6,589 nt of DNA, from NCBI GenBank assembly GCA_030613045.1, contig JAUWMS010000145.1, positions 1 through 6,589 of the forward strand. Direction: 5' to 3'. Shown here one piece after another: positions 1 through 5,969 of the stretch. Numbering within the stretch: the first letter of the stretch is position 1; each line of letters opens with the position of its first letter. Below the pieces are notes generated by a model. The model searched no databases. It saw only the letters and a list, made by a program, of their open reading frames with translations, and was not told where the DNA came from. Both the position numbers and the translations under genes were made by a program. This DNA comes from Candidatus Latescibacterota bacterium. GTDB lineage: Bacteria; Latescibacterota; 4484-107.

Positions 1-561
1 CTTGTGCCCCCGATTGGCCTGGATATACTGCTCGTAGCGGTTCATTTGCCCAGCAAGCGTCACTATAAAGAGAGCGATCAGGCTTTTCTATGCGTACGTC
101 TCGCAGACGCGATTCGAGAAGCAGAAGATAAAGTGGGTCATTGCAGGACGGTTGTGGTTGGCGATTTTAATATGAATCCTTTTGAATCCGGCTTTGTGAG
201 TTGCGACGGCCTGCACGCGGTGATGGACAAAAGTATAGCGAGAAAAATATCCCGAACAGTCGGAGGAGTGCGTAGAAAATTCTTTTATAATCCGATGTGG
301 GGAAGGTTGGGAGACCACTCATCGGGTCCTCCCGGCACCTTTTTTTATCCTGATTCAAGTCATGTCAGTTATTTCTGGCACACGTTTGATCAGGTCATCT
401 TGCGTCCTGAACTTTTGCAGTATTTTCCGGACGATCGCTTGGAGGTTCTTTCAGAAGTGGCAGAACGGTCGTTACTTTCGGAAAACGGCGTTCCTGACAA
501 AAAATCTGCGTCTGATCATTTACCCATCTTATTCACGCTCGAAATTGAAAGGGGGGTTTAA
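1..561 (+). CDS. EEP-fold nuclease/phosphatase, C-terminal part (5' end outside window)
   Basis: The frame is open from the first base, so the gene starts left of the window; 186 codons remain. Numbering from the GTG codon at 4, visible endonuclease/exonuclease/phosphatase motifs are H15 in VHLPS, GDFNMNPF with D54 and N56, D129 in FDQVILRP, and the closing SDHLPI with the D171-H172 catalytic pair. In this family (exonuclease III, DNase I, phosphoesterases) these residues bind a divalent metal and hydrolyse a phosphodiester or phosphomonoester. Family domains are usually about 230-280 residues, so roughly 70-90 N-terminal residues, including the metal-binding Glu region, should lie outside. 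The gene ends one base before the GTG of the next gene, so the two are probably cotranscribed and coupled. The substrate cannot be read from sequence; DNA, RNA or a small phosphate ester are all possible. The base composition looks more AT-rich than the kinase downstream, which may mean transfer. Confidence 0.85.
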   Translation, partial: LVPPIGLDILLVAVHLPSKRHYKESDQAFLCVRLADAIREAEDKVGHCRTVVVGDFNMNPFESGFVSCDGLHAVMDKSIARKISRTVGGVRRKFFYNPMWGRLGDHSSGPPGTFFYPDSSHVSYFWHTFDQVILRPELLQYFPDDRLEVLSEVAERSLLSENGVPDKKSASDHLPILFTLEIERGV

Positions 562-562
562 A

Positions 563-967
563 GTGTCTGTAAAGAATCTATGGGGTGACATACCATCGGG
601 GGAAGCAATTCGGACGCCGTACACCATTCTTCGTGAACAGACGGCAGTCCTTGGTGAATTGACGGACCACGTCTTGGAAGGGCGTGTTATACGGCAACAG
701 GTTGCTCGCTCTTCGAATCTTTTTAGTCTTGCAATGAGTATTGTGGCTCCAGCAATCGACAATTACATGTTCAGATTGATCATAGCCACGCACCCTGTAA
801 CATTGTATCCTGCAACGCTGAAGGATCTGAGTAATGAAGAGACCTATGAATGCGAGAATGAGGAGGTGTTCGTTGAACGCTTGGGCATAATCCTTTCTTC
901 AGATCGTGTTAGAAAGGTAGTTCAGGGACTCCTGTCTCAGAGTGTGGCTATGGAAGAATCCTCTTAG
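563..967 (+). CDS. Hypothetical protein, 134 aa, coupled to the EEP gene
   Basis: I do not recognise this family. The frame is open further upstream, but I chose the GTG at 563 because a strong purine-rich site (AAGGGGGG, about 548-556) lies at good spacing and the previous gene's TAA ends at 561. The protein starts VSVKNLWGDIPSG. Residues about 18-50 look like an amphipathic helix (TPYTILREQ...LTDHVLEG), and 53-86 alternate hydrophobic residues like beta strands (LFSLAMSIVAP, YMFRLIIATHPV). A charged loop (NEETYECENEE, 91-101) and a C-terminal helix (VFVERLGIILSS...VVQGLLSQS) follow. No signal peptide, clear membrane segment or known catalytic motif is visible. The one-base gap to the nuclease gene suggests a partner, inhibitor or regulator of that enzyme; this is inference from position only. 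Confidence 0.75.
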   Translation: MSVKNLWGDIPSGEAIRTPYTILREQTAVLGELTDHVLEGRVIRQQVARSSNLFSLAMSIVAPAIDNYMFRLIIATHPVTLYPATLKDLSNEETYECENEEVFVERLGIILSSDRVRKVVQGLLSQSVAMEESS

Positions 968-1011
968 GGGATTTGAGCTCAGTTTCAGACAAGAAAAGTA
1001 GAGGAGGATGA

Positions 1012-1983
1012 ATGACCAGAAAGAATACCTGCGCCATCGGCGTGGACTTAGGAGGCCATTCCATCAAGCTGGCGGTGGTGGATGACACGGGGACGGTACG
1101 GCTCCGGGAGACCGCTCCGACGTGTGCCGACGAGGGCAAGGACGCCTCCGTGGCCCGGATCGTGCGATCCGTAAAGGCGTTTCTCGTCCAAGCTGAGGCA
1201 GTATGCGACGCACCCATCGGGGTTGGAATCGGAGCGCCTGGGCTGATTGACGTGGAGTCCGGAATGGTGCGCTTTTCCCCCAATCTGCCCGGCTGGTCGG
1301 ACGTGCCCATACGCCGGATTCTCGAAGACGCCACAGGGCTTCCCGTGGGACTGGGCAACGACGCCAACGTAGTCGCGATGGCGGAGAATGCGTTCGGAGC
1401 GGGCAAGGAGTATCAGGATTTTATCTGCGCCACGCTCGGCACGGGGATCGGCGGGGCTATTGTGATCGGAGGGAAGGTGGGCACCGGCGCGGACGGCACG
1501 GCGGGAGAGATCGGGCACACCACCGTAGATCCGGACGGGCCTTTATGCAATTGCGGAAACCACGGCTGTCTCGAACGCTTTGCGGGGATCAAATACATCG
1601 TGGAGCGAGCCCTCTCCAAGCTCGAAAGCGGAACGCAGGAAAGCAGGTTACCCAAGATGGTGGACGGACAACTTGAGAACCTCACTCCCAAAATCATCGC
1701 ACAGGCCGCCGAACAAGGCGACTCCCTCGCCAAGGAAGTATTCGAGGAGACCGGAACGTATCTCGGCATCGCCTTTGCCAACCTCGTCAATATTCTCAAT
1801 CCGGAGGCCATCGTGCTCGGCGGCGGCGTCAGCAATGCCGGCGAACTCATCTTTCGTCCCATCCGGGAGACCATCCAGCGTCGGGCTATGCCCGTTCCGA
1901 GAGAGACGGTGCAGGTAGTGCGCGCCACGAGGGGGCACGATGCGGGCATCATCGGAGCGTCGTTGTTGGTGAGGAAACAGTAA
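1012..1983 (+). CDS. ROK-family sugar kinase, probable glucokinase
   Basis: A complete 323-residue protein of normal ROK length. The N-terminal phosphate-binding motif is DLGGHSIK (12-19). GIGAPGLID (72-80) and LGNDAN (114-119) follow, with D117 as the expected catalytic base. LGTGIGGAIV (142-151) is the second phosphate motif. GEIGH (165-169) and CNCGNHGCLE (179-188) supply the zinc ligands H169, C179, C181 and C186 that define the ROK signature. PEAIVLGGGVS (264-274) is the C-terminal adenosine-side motif. The family phosphorylates hexoses such as glucose, N-acetylglucosamine or N-acetylmannosamine with ATP in the cytoplasm. EIGH with this spacing favours glucokinase, but the sugar is not certain. 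There is no N-terminal helix-turn-helix, so it is a kinase and not a ROK repressor. The start is set by GAGGAGG (1001-1007) five bases before ATG. It lies 44 bases after the preceding gene, so readthrough is possible, but the composition looks more GC-rich than those genes. Confidence 0.93.
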   Translation: MTRKNTCAIGVDLGGHSIKLAVVDDTGTVRLRETAPTCADEGKDASVARIVRSVKAFLVQAEAVCDAPIGVGIGAPGLIDVESGMVRFSPNLPGWSDVPIRRILEDATGLPVGLGNDANVVAMAENAFGAGKEYQDFICATLGTGIGGAIVIGGKVGTGADGTAGEIGHTTVDPDGPLCNCGNHGCLERFAGIKYIVERALSKLESGTQESRLPKMVDGQLENLTPKIIAQAAEQGDSLAKEVFEETGTYLGIAFANLVNILNPEAIVLGGGVSNAGELIFRPIRETIQRRAMPVPRETVQVVRATRGHDAGIIGASLLVRKQ

Positions 1984-1992
1984 ATAATCCTC

Positions 1993-2042
1993 ACCACGGA
2001 AAAACACGGAGTATTCTGTGTGCTTCCGTGCACTTCCGTGGT
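1993..2042. repeat. Palindromic intergenic repeat (CCACGGA/TCCGTGG type)
   Basis: The outer arms ACCACGGAA (1993-2001) and TTCCGTGGT (2034-2042) are perfectly complementary over 9 bp, and inner copies of CACGGA and TCCGTG lie between them (about 2004-2010 and 2024-2030). It fills most of the gap between the kinase and the convergent hydrolase, so it could form a hairpin in either transcript and might act as a bidirectional terminator. No clean T-run follows the stem. The shape is typical of dispersed intergenic repeats; no other copy lies in this window. Confidence 0.6.
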
Positions 2043-2079
2043 AAAGCCTTTTGTTTCTTCCTTGAGAGTTTTAAGCGGG

Positions 2080-2943
2080 TTATCCAGATACCCAGCTTAA
2101 TTCAGGAACATCCCCCCGGAAATCCACCTGAGCCGTTTGTCCGGTGCAAGGAAAAGTGAACACACTCCCCCGCTCGAAATCGTTCTCCCCTATTATGGAA
2201 CGCGTGTTTATATCCTCCGAGGCATATTGGATCGTCTGCTCCGTCCGCGTTGTGACGGGTTTCAGAAAGTGATCGCCACCCCGCGTATAGTGCGCTTCCA
2301 CCTCCTTGCCCGCCTGCTTGAGCGCGTCTTTGAGTTCATAGCTCTGCCCGATGTCCACGGCTTCGTCCGCATCGCCGTGAAAGAGAAACACCTTGTTGCG
2401 AATGCGATCCACGAAGCGCCGCGCATCCCGGATCTCCCACTCCGCTCGATCCTCCTTCGATAATCCGGCCAGTTTCCAGCGCTCCTTCGCGGGATCGGGA
2501 TAGACGATCCCGCACGCATCCACCGTCACCGCGAACGTATGCGGCGCGAACGCCGTCGCCAGCATCGCGATGTGCCCTCCCTGACTTCCGCCCCACACGA
2601 ACGCCCGCCGAACATTTCCCTCAGCGTATTCCAAACTCACCATCCGAAACGCGGCCAGCGCATCCATCACCTGAAGATGGCTGAAATCATAAGGCTGGCG
2701 CATGCCCGTGCCTTCCTCCGAGGCGTCCCATCCGCTGTCCCGATATTCCGGCGACATACAGATCACGTTGTAACGCTCCGAGAAATCCAGCATCAACTCC
2801 CGGTACTGGCTCCGGTTGTTTCCCCAGCCGTGCAGCACCAGCATCAGGCCGGTATTGCCGGTTATGCTTTCCGGGCGGATGGTCAGCACGGGAATCGTTT
2901 TCCCACCCTGCGAAAGGGTGGATTGCTCGATGGTGCGTTCCAC
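2080..2943 (-). CDS. Alpha/beta hydrolase (esterase/peptidase-like), 287 aa
   Basis: Serine hydrolase of the alpha/beta fold. Counting from the GTG start, visible features are the oxyanion-hole segment LVLHGWGNNRSQY (35-47), the nucleophile elbow WGGSQGG with S120, the probable acid D193 in LFHGDADEAVD, and the catalytic H225 in RGGDHF, all in family order. The fold suggests ester, peptide or amide hydrolysis; the substrate is unknown. It resembles the DUF2920-like group, but I am unsure of that. About 60 residues follow the catalytic His and do not look like the core fold. I chose GTG 2943 because AAAGAGGAG precedes it at good spacing; an ATG at 2988 in the same frame has a weaker site. No signal peptide is evident, so it is probably cytoplasmic. 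The first codons are part of a segment repeated in front of the methyltransferase gene. The gene lies 95 bases downstream of the endonuclease on the same strand. Confidence 0.85.
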   Translation of the reverse strand: MERTIEQSTLSQGGKTIPVLTIRPESITGNTGLMLVLHGWGNNRSQYRELMLDFSERYNVICMSPEYRDSGWDASEEGTGMRQPYDFSHLQVMDALAAFRMVSLEYAEGNVRRAFVWGGSQGGHIAMLATAFAPHTFAVTVDACGIVYPDPAKERWKLAGLSKEDRAEWEIRDARRFVDRIRNKVFLFHGDADEAVDIGQSYELKDALKQAGKEVEAHYTRGGDHFLKPVTTRTEQTIQYASEDINTRSIIGENDFERGSVFTFPCTGQTAQVDFRGDVPELSWVSG

Positions 2944-2954
2944 GGAGTTCTCCT
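2902..2954 (-). repeat. Direct repeat copy 1: hydrolase RBS, start and first codons
   Basis: Aligns without gaps to 5221-5273 at a constant offset of 2319, with 45 of 53 bases identical by hand. It covers the GGAGAAC ribosome-binding region, the GTG start and codons 1-15 of the hydrolase (protein VERTIEQSTLSQGGK here, VERTIGQSILSQGGK in the other copy). Similarity falls off sharply on the upstream side after the GGAG. This copy contains a perfect 7-bp stem (CCACCCT 2903-2909, AGGGTGG 2915-2921, 5-nt loop) that lies inside the start of the mRNA; the stem is only partly kept in copy 2. Confidence 0.85.
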
Positions 2955-3000
2955 CTTTACCAAAAGCGCGCAAAGAAGGACAGGGCATCACTTTAAGGTC

Positions 3001-3019
3001 ACTCGGCTAAGGAGCCAGT
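3001..3019 (-). terminator. Weak hairpin after the endonuclease gene
   Basis: Twenty bases after the endonuclease stop, on its strand, ACTGGCT and AGCCgAGT can pair over 7 bp with one bulged base and a 4-nt loop. No T-run follows, so intrinsic termination is doubtful; it may only slow readthrough into the hydrolase. Confidence 0.25.
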
Positions 3020-3038
3020 GCTTCTTTGCATTGCGCAT

Positions 3039-3836
3039 TCAGAAGGGGCGTTTTTGATAATTTTTCAATTCTTCCGGCGACAACTCCTCTGCACTTACCA
3101 GTGTATAGTGTTTCTCAGAGGAAATAGCAATCCCCTTTTCAGTTTGCTCAAATGCGAAAAGAGCCATCGCGTTATTGTCCATAAACTGCGCAGCAACAGG
3201 ACGACAAATCAGGCCGGGGAATTTCGTGACACAAACAGCAAAATCCTGTTCGATCTGCACGATTCCGATCTTATCCGTTTTACCTTTAGCCTCAACAGGA
3301 AGAACGTAATGCGCGCCCCGCTTATCTATGCCGATATAGATTTCATCCGTCTCAACCTGGCCGATATCGGGGACCGTTGTTCTCAGATGATTCTGTAGCG
3401 AATAGCAGGTCAGGCCGGTAAAAATATCAACCAACCGGTTATATCGAATTTTCGCTAAGAGGGCCTGTTCGTCATTCAGCGCATACTTTTCAATAACACC
3501 CGGTGTCGCGTCCGGTATTTTTGTTTCCACGAGTCGTTTGGACGGACTTATGTTCGCTTCCGTAGTAAGTGCAAAAATATAACGTCCCCGGCCCGCGGGA
3601 CGGATAATCCACTCGTATCCCTCCGGGGCTTTCTCAATAATACACTCCGGCAAGCTGACCCGATATCTAAACGAATACAACACATCGCCCAGATTTTTAG
3701 GTAACTTTATTCCCAAGTCTTCGGAAACCTGAACGATATCAGACCGTTCAAACGGAACTTCATCCGCGCCGGCCCGGTAGTATTTAAGGAAAATGGCTTC
3801 TATGATTTGTTCGTATCGGTTCTTTTTCTTTGCCAT
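3039..3836 (-). CDS. PD-(D/E)XK restriction endonuclease of an R-M operon
   Basis: A 265-residue protein, probably the restriction partner of the methyltransferase just upstream. The nuclease core is at about 161-186: an acidic strand VETDEIYIGID (candidate metal ligands D164/E165 or D171), then YVLPVEAKGK carrying E182-x-K184, the (D/E)XK half of the PD-(D/E)XK fold. KIGIVQIEQD (189-198) fits the helix that usually follows. Such enzymes cut double-stranded DNA using Mg2+ at sites lacking the cognate methylation. Residues 1-150 are lysine-rich at the start, look helical, and may bind DNA. The ATG at 3836 was chosen over an upstream in-frame codon at 3872 because AGGAAAGGTGA precedes it and it lies 4 nt after the methyltransferase TGA, a spacing suited to coupled translation. 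Methylase-first order lets protection build up before cutting. The recognition site cannot be told. Confidence 0.8.
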   Translation of the reverse strand: MAKKKNRYEQIIEAIFLKYYRAGADEVPFERSDIVQVSEDLGIKLPKNLGDVLYSFRYRVSLPECIIEKAPEGYEWIIRPAGRGRYIFALTTEANISPSKRLVETKIPDATPGVIEKYALNDEQALLAKIRYNRLVDIFTGLTCYSLQNHLRTTVPDIGQVETDEIYIGIDKRGAHYVLPVEAKGKTDKIGIVQIEQDFAVCVTKFPGLICRPVAAQFMDNNAMALFAFEQTEKGIAISSEKHYTLVSAEELSPEELKNYQKRPF

Positions 3837-3840
3837 ATCG

Positions 3841-5262
3841 TCACCTTTCCTGACCGGGCCATCGAAGCACAACTACTTCCTCGCGCAATTGTTCCTTCGT
3901 AGCCGTAGAAAAACGGGTTCGGAATAAGTCCGTTCGAACGAACTCATATCCAAGGGCTTGCGCTATTTCAGTTAGCAATTGTCCTGTGCGAATCATAACT
4001 CTGAGATAGGAAGCCTGATCACCAACCACGTAGGCTAATTGAGCACCCGGTCGCAGTACAGTCCGAAGATCGGCTAAATGGCGCGCCATTCCGCCAAAAT
4101 ACAAACGGGTCACTCTGCCATATAGCTTCTCAAAACCGGAGGTTTTTCCAAGCGATACCCTACGCTTCTCGATTTTGTCTGCAATGCGCTCTATTCCGGC
4201 ATGACGCGCGATCCATACATCGTCGTCATCGTCTTTGTAAACGCCCCGTGTATTTGAGCGCACAAAATTCTTTTTGAACGCTCTCAATTCCGCTTTGCTT
4301 CGGATAAATCCAAGAAGGACAGATTCAAGCCTCGTCATCCTCGTGTAGTCTTTTTCATTAGGATATGGAGGAGATGTAATCACGGCGTCCACGGAATCAG
4401 GCGCAACGAGCTCACTTAGGTGCCGGGCGTCGGCCAGGAAGACATCGGAATCAGGATAAGAACCTGCCACGAGACGTAAATCATGGGCGATCTTGTCTAT
4501 CTCAGACAACCAGGACGCCACAACCGGGGCATCCTCTTTCCTTTTTCCGACACCGATTTCCGGTCCGAAACGAAGGTTGCTTATTGAAAAAACCAAGGCA
4601 TTTGCCAAAGCCAAAAGCCCATGTCTATAATACGGCTCATCGCGATGCTTTTTCAGGCAGTCCAGTAAGACCAGCACCTTGTGAAGAGGAAGCGGACTGA
4701 TGGAATGCTTGATCAAAAGTCTTGACGTCTTATCATCAAGTGTTCTTAGTGGAAGGTCCTCAATATCTCCGTCAAAAGGTTGATTACCATCAATACCCTG
4801 TGTTTGAAGAAAATCCAGCGTAGCGTTTGCAATGTCACGTGCCCGTGTTGTCAATACATCCGGGTCTAGTTTCCAATCTACCTTAACCGAACTGGCAAAG
4901 TGTGCAAATGGGTTCGCTTCCAGACCGATCCCCTGGATACCGTGGAGTTTAGACTCAACAAGCGTTGTGCCTGTACCGCAAAAAGGGTCTAAGATACGAT
5001 GACGTTCATCCAAATTGAAGTCTTCGATGTAATCCCGCACTAAGTGCGGTGGAAAGGAAAGCACAAAGCGATACCAATCGTGGAAGGCCCGATCTTGAGG
5101 ATCCAACTTATTGATCTGCCCGTTCGTTCTAACCTTTTTTACGGGTTTCCAATGCCTGCATACTGGAAGGCGGAGTTGTAAAGGAAAAGGGCGCATCGGA
5201 AAACGCTCACTTACCTCTTTCCCGCCTTGGGAAAGGATGGATTGCCCGATGGTGCGTTCCAC
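3841..5262 (-). CDS. Amino-type DNA methyltransferase (N4-cytosine or N6-adenine)
   Basis: Transfers a methyl group from S-adenosylmethionine to an exocyclic amino group of DNA. Counting from GTG 5262 (473 residues), motif I DPFCGTGTT is at 92-100, followed by GIGLEANP with acidic E115 (motif II). FLADA (275-279) looks like motif III, and the catalytic motif IV TSPPY is at 296-300. The SPPY form is commoner in N4-cytosine enzymes than in N6-adenine ones. HDWYRFVLSFPPHLV (61-75) resembles motif X. About 155 residues separate motifs II and III, and a further conserved-looking part ends in VVLRWPG. An acidic run KDDDDDV lies at 343-349. The start is uncertain: GTG 5262 has AAGGAG at good spacing but lies in a repeat shared with the hydrolase; ATG 5196 (MRPFPLQL) is a likely ancestral start with only a distant AAAGAGGT. 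It is the first gene of the operon with the endonuclease. Confidence 0.88.
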   Translation of the reverse strand: MERTIGQSILSQGGKEVSERFPMRPFPLQLRLPVCRHWKPVKKVRTNGQINKLDPQDRAFHDWYRFVLSFPPHLVRDYIEDFNLDERHRILDPFCGTGTTLVESKLHGIQGIGLEANPFAHFASSVKVDWKLDPDVLTTRARDIANATLDFLQTQGIDGNQPFDGDIEDLPLRTLDDKTSRLLIKHSISPLPLHKVLVLLDCLKKHRDEPYYRHGLLALANALVFSISNLRFGPEIGVGKRKEDAPVVASWLSEIDKIAHDLRLVAGSYPDSDVFLADARHLSELVAPDSVDAVITSPPYPNEKDYTRMTRLESVLLGFIRSKAELRAFKKNFVRSNTRGVYKDDDDDVWIARHAGIERIADKIEKRRVSLGKTSGFEKLYGRVTRLYFGGMARHLADLRTVLRPGAQLAYVVGDQASYLRVMIRTGQLLTEIAQALGYEFVRTDLFRTRFSTATKEQLREEVVVLRWPGQER

Positions 5263-5273
5263 ACTGTTCTCCT
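5221..5273 (-). repeat. Direct repeat copy 2: hydrolase-like RBS and leader before the methyltransferase
   Basis: Same orientation as 2902-2954 and 45/53 identical. It supplies AAGGAG, a GTG start and 15 codons nearly identical in protein to the hydrolase start. The frame then runs without a stop into the methyltransferase. Three of the five differences inside the coding part are synonymous (TCG/TCC, CAG/CAA, GGT/GGC). Just before the GTG a TCC is replaced by AGT. Resemblance to the hydrolase stops at the GGK codons, so the remainder of any hydrolase copy is missing. Confidence 0.85.
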
Positions 5274-5377
5274 TCAAAAAATTCTGGTGAAACTCTAAGG
5301 GATGAATTTCTTATGAGGATAAGGCTTTCGGAGAGGCTCATGGCATTAAGCATAAACACCGCACCAGAAGCGGTTTT

Positions 5378-5411
5378 GCGTTCCCACGCAGGAACGCGGG
5401 CCACGAGATGA
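5378..5411 (+). repeat. REP-like palindromic repeat, copy A
   Basis: Closely matches 5796-5828 in the same orientation (core GCGTTCCCACGCAGGA, then GCGGGC-CACGAGATGA against GTGGGAACGAGATGA). This copy folds through GCGTTCC (5378-5384) and GGAACGC (5391-5397), a perfect 7-bp stem with a 6-nt loop. It lies between the antitoxin and the methyltransferase and might end transcription or stabilise an RNA end. Confidence 0.75.
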
Positions 5412-5475
5412 AACGGCTGGCATTGAGCTGTTCCGGCCTGCTTCAGCGCCTTTCGTAGAAACTGACCAGCAGCTA

Positions 5476-5748
5476 TCAGGGTCGAAGCTCTTGCTCGATC
5501 CGTTCGGCCAGGAAAACTTTGAGCAAGGATTGATAGGGCACATCGCGTTTGTGCGCCAATACCTTAAGACCATCGAGCATGGATTCTGGCAGCCGGAGCG
5601 AAATCCTCTCAGTCGAAGGTTTCAACTTCGAGAGCGTAAGCCGTTTGGCTTTGCTCCAATCCACATAGTCTGCGGAGTCGTGCTCGGCCCAAAACTCGCG
5701 TTCCTCGTCCTCGCTGTTAAACATGGGAATGGGTTTCTTCTTTGGCAC
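5476..5748 (-). CDS. CopG/BrnA-like ribbon-helix-helix antitoxin, no toxin seen
   Basis: A 90-residue protein from the GTG at 5748 (VPKKKPIPMF); an ATG nine codons in, at 5724, is an alternative start. The N-terminal part carries SEDEEREFWAEHDSADY and DWSKAKR, the signature of the CopG-family antitoxin group that includes BrnA. The C-terminal half, ERISLRLPESMLDGLKVLA then VPYQSLLKVFLAERIEQ, is the ribbon-helix-helix: one strand (48-54) for DNA contact and two helices for dimerisation. Such proteins neutralise a cognate ribonuclease toxin and repress their own promoter. Toxin genes of this type, such as brnT, normally lie next to it, usually upstream. The upstream 660 bases are repeats with no supported gene and the next gene downstream is the methyltransferase, so it appears solitary. 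AGGATAT about 6 bases before GTG is a modest ribosome-binding site. Confidence 0.82.
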   Translation of the reverse strand: MPKKKPIPMFNSEDEEREFWAEHDSADYVDWSKAKRLTLSKLKPSTERISLRLPESMLDGLKVLAHKRDVPYQSLLKVFLAERIEQELRP

Positions 5749-5795
5749 GATGGTATATCCTAAAAAAACTCGCCTCAGAAGCCGCCTTCGAGGTT

Positions 5796-5828
5796 GCGTT
5801 CCCACGCAGGAGCGTGGGAACGAGATGA
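5796..5828 (+). repeat. REP-like palindromic repeat, copy B
   Basis: Partner of copy A. Here the arms CGTTCCCACGC (5797-5807) and GCGTGGGAACG (5812-5822) pair perfectly over 11 bp around an AGGA loop, followed by AGATGA as in copy A. Palindromes of this type (GTTCCCACGC...GCGTGGGAAC) are widespread dispersed repeats in many Gram-negative genomes. It sits 48 bases upstream of the antitoxin start. Confidence 0.8.
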
Positions 5829-5854
5829 TGAATTTGTGAATAATGCAGAGCAGA

Positions 5855-5930
5855 TGTCCCGTCAGGGACAGGATATTTATAGCATTTGGAAATTCGATAA
5901 CCTTCCCCAAGTCCCGTGAGGGACGAAATA
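5855..5930 (-). repeat. GTCCC hairpin pair, left array
   Basis: Two hairpins about 55 bases apart: TGTCCC-GTCA-GGGACA (5855-5870) and GTCCC-GTGA-GGGAC (5911-5924). Read on the - strand they are preceded by GCTATAAATAT-like and CTATTTC-like sequence, the same context seen on the + strand at 6097-6176. Together with that array they form a mirror-image pair around 5970-6092. Confidence 0.75.
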
Positions 5931-5969
5931 GACACGGCAAACACATAATGACAAAAGACGCATTCGAAC

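Noticed and set aside
957..973. Hairpin AATCCTC-TTA-GGGGATT over the stop codon of the 134-residue gene as a terminator
   Set aside because: It includes a G:U pair, overlaps the stop codon and has no T-run.
948..2033. Long open frames antisense to the kinase
   Set aside because: They are shadows of a GC-rich coding gene and show no domain pattern, while the ROK motifs are complete on the + strand.
2137..3057. Open frames on the + strand opposite the hydrolase
   Set aside because: The - strand frame has a full catalytic triad in order; the + strand frames have low-complexity composition and no motif.
5310..5323. CTTAT-GAGG-ATAAG as an operator for the R-M operon
   Set aside because: A single 5-bp inverted repeat without a recognisable promoter or second site is expected by chance.
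5263..5475. Small gene between antitoxin and methyltransferase, possible lost toxin
   Set aside because: Frames here run through the REP-like repeat and the hydrolase-like leader and show no toxin motif.
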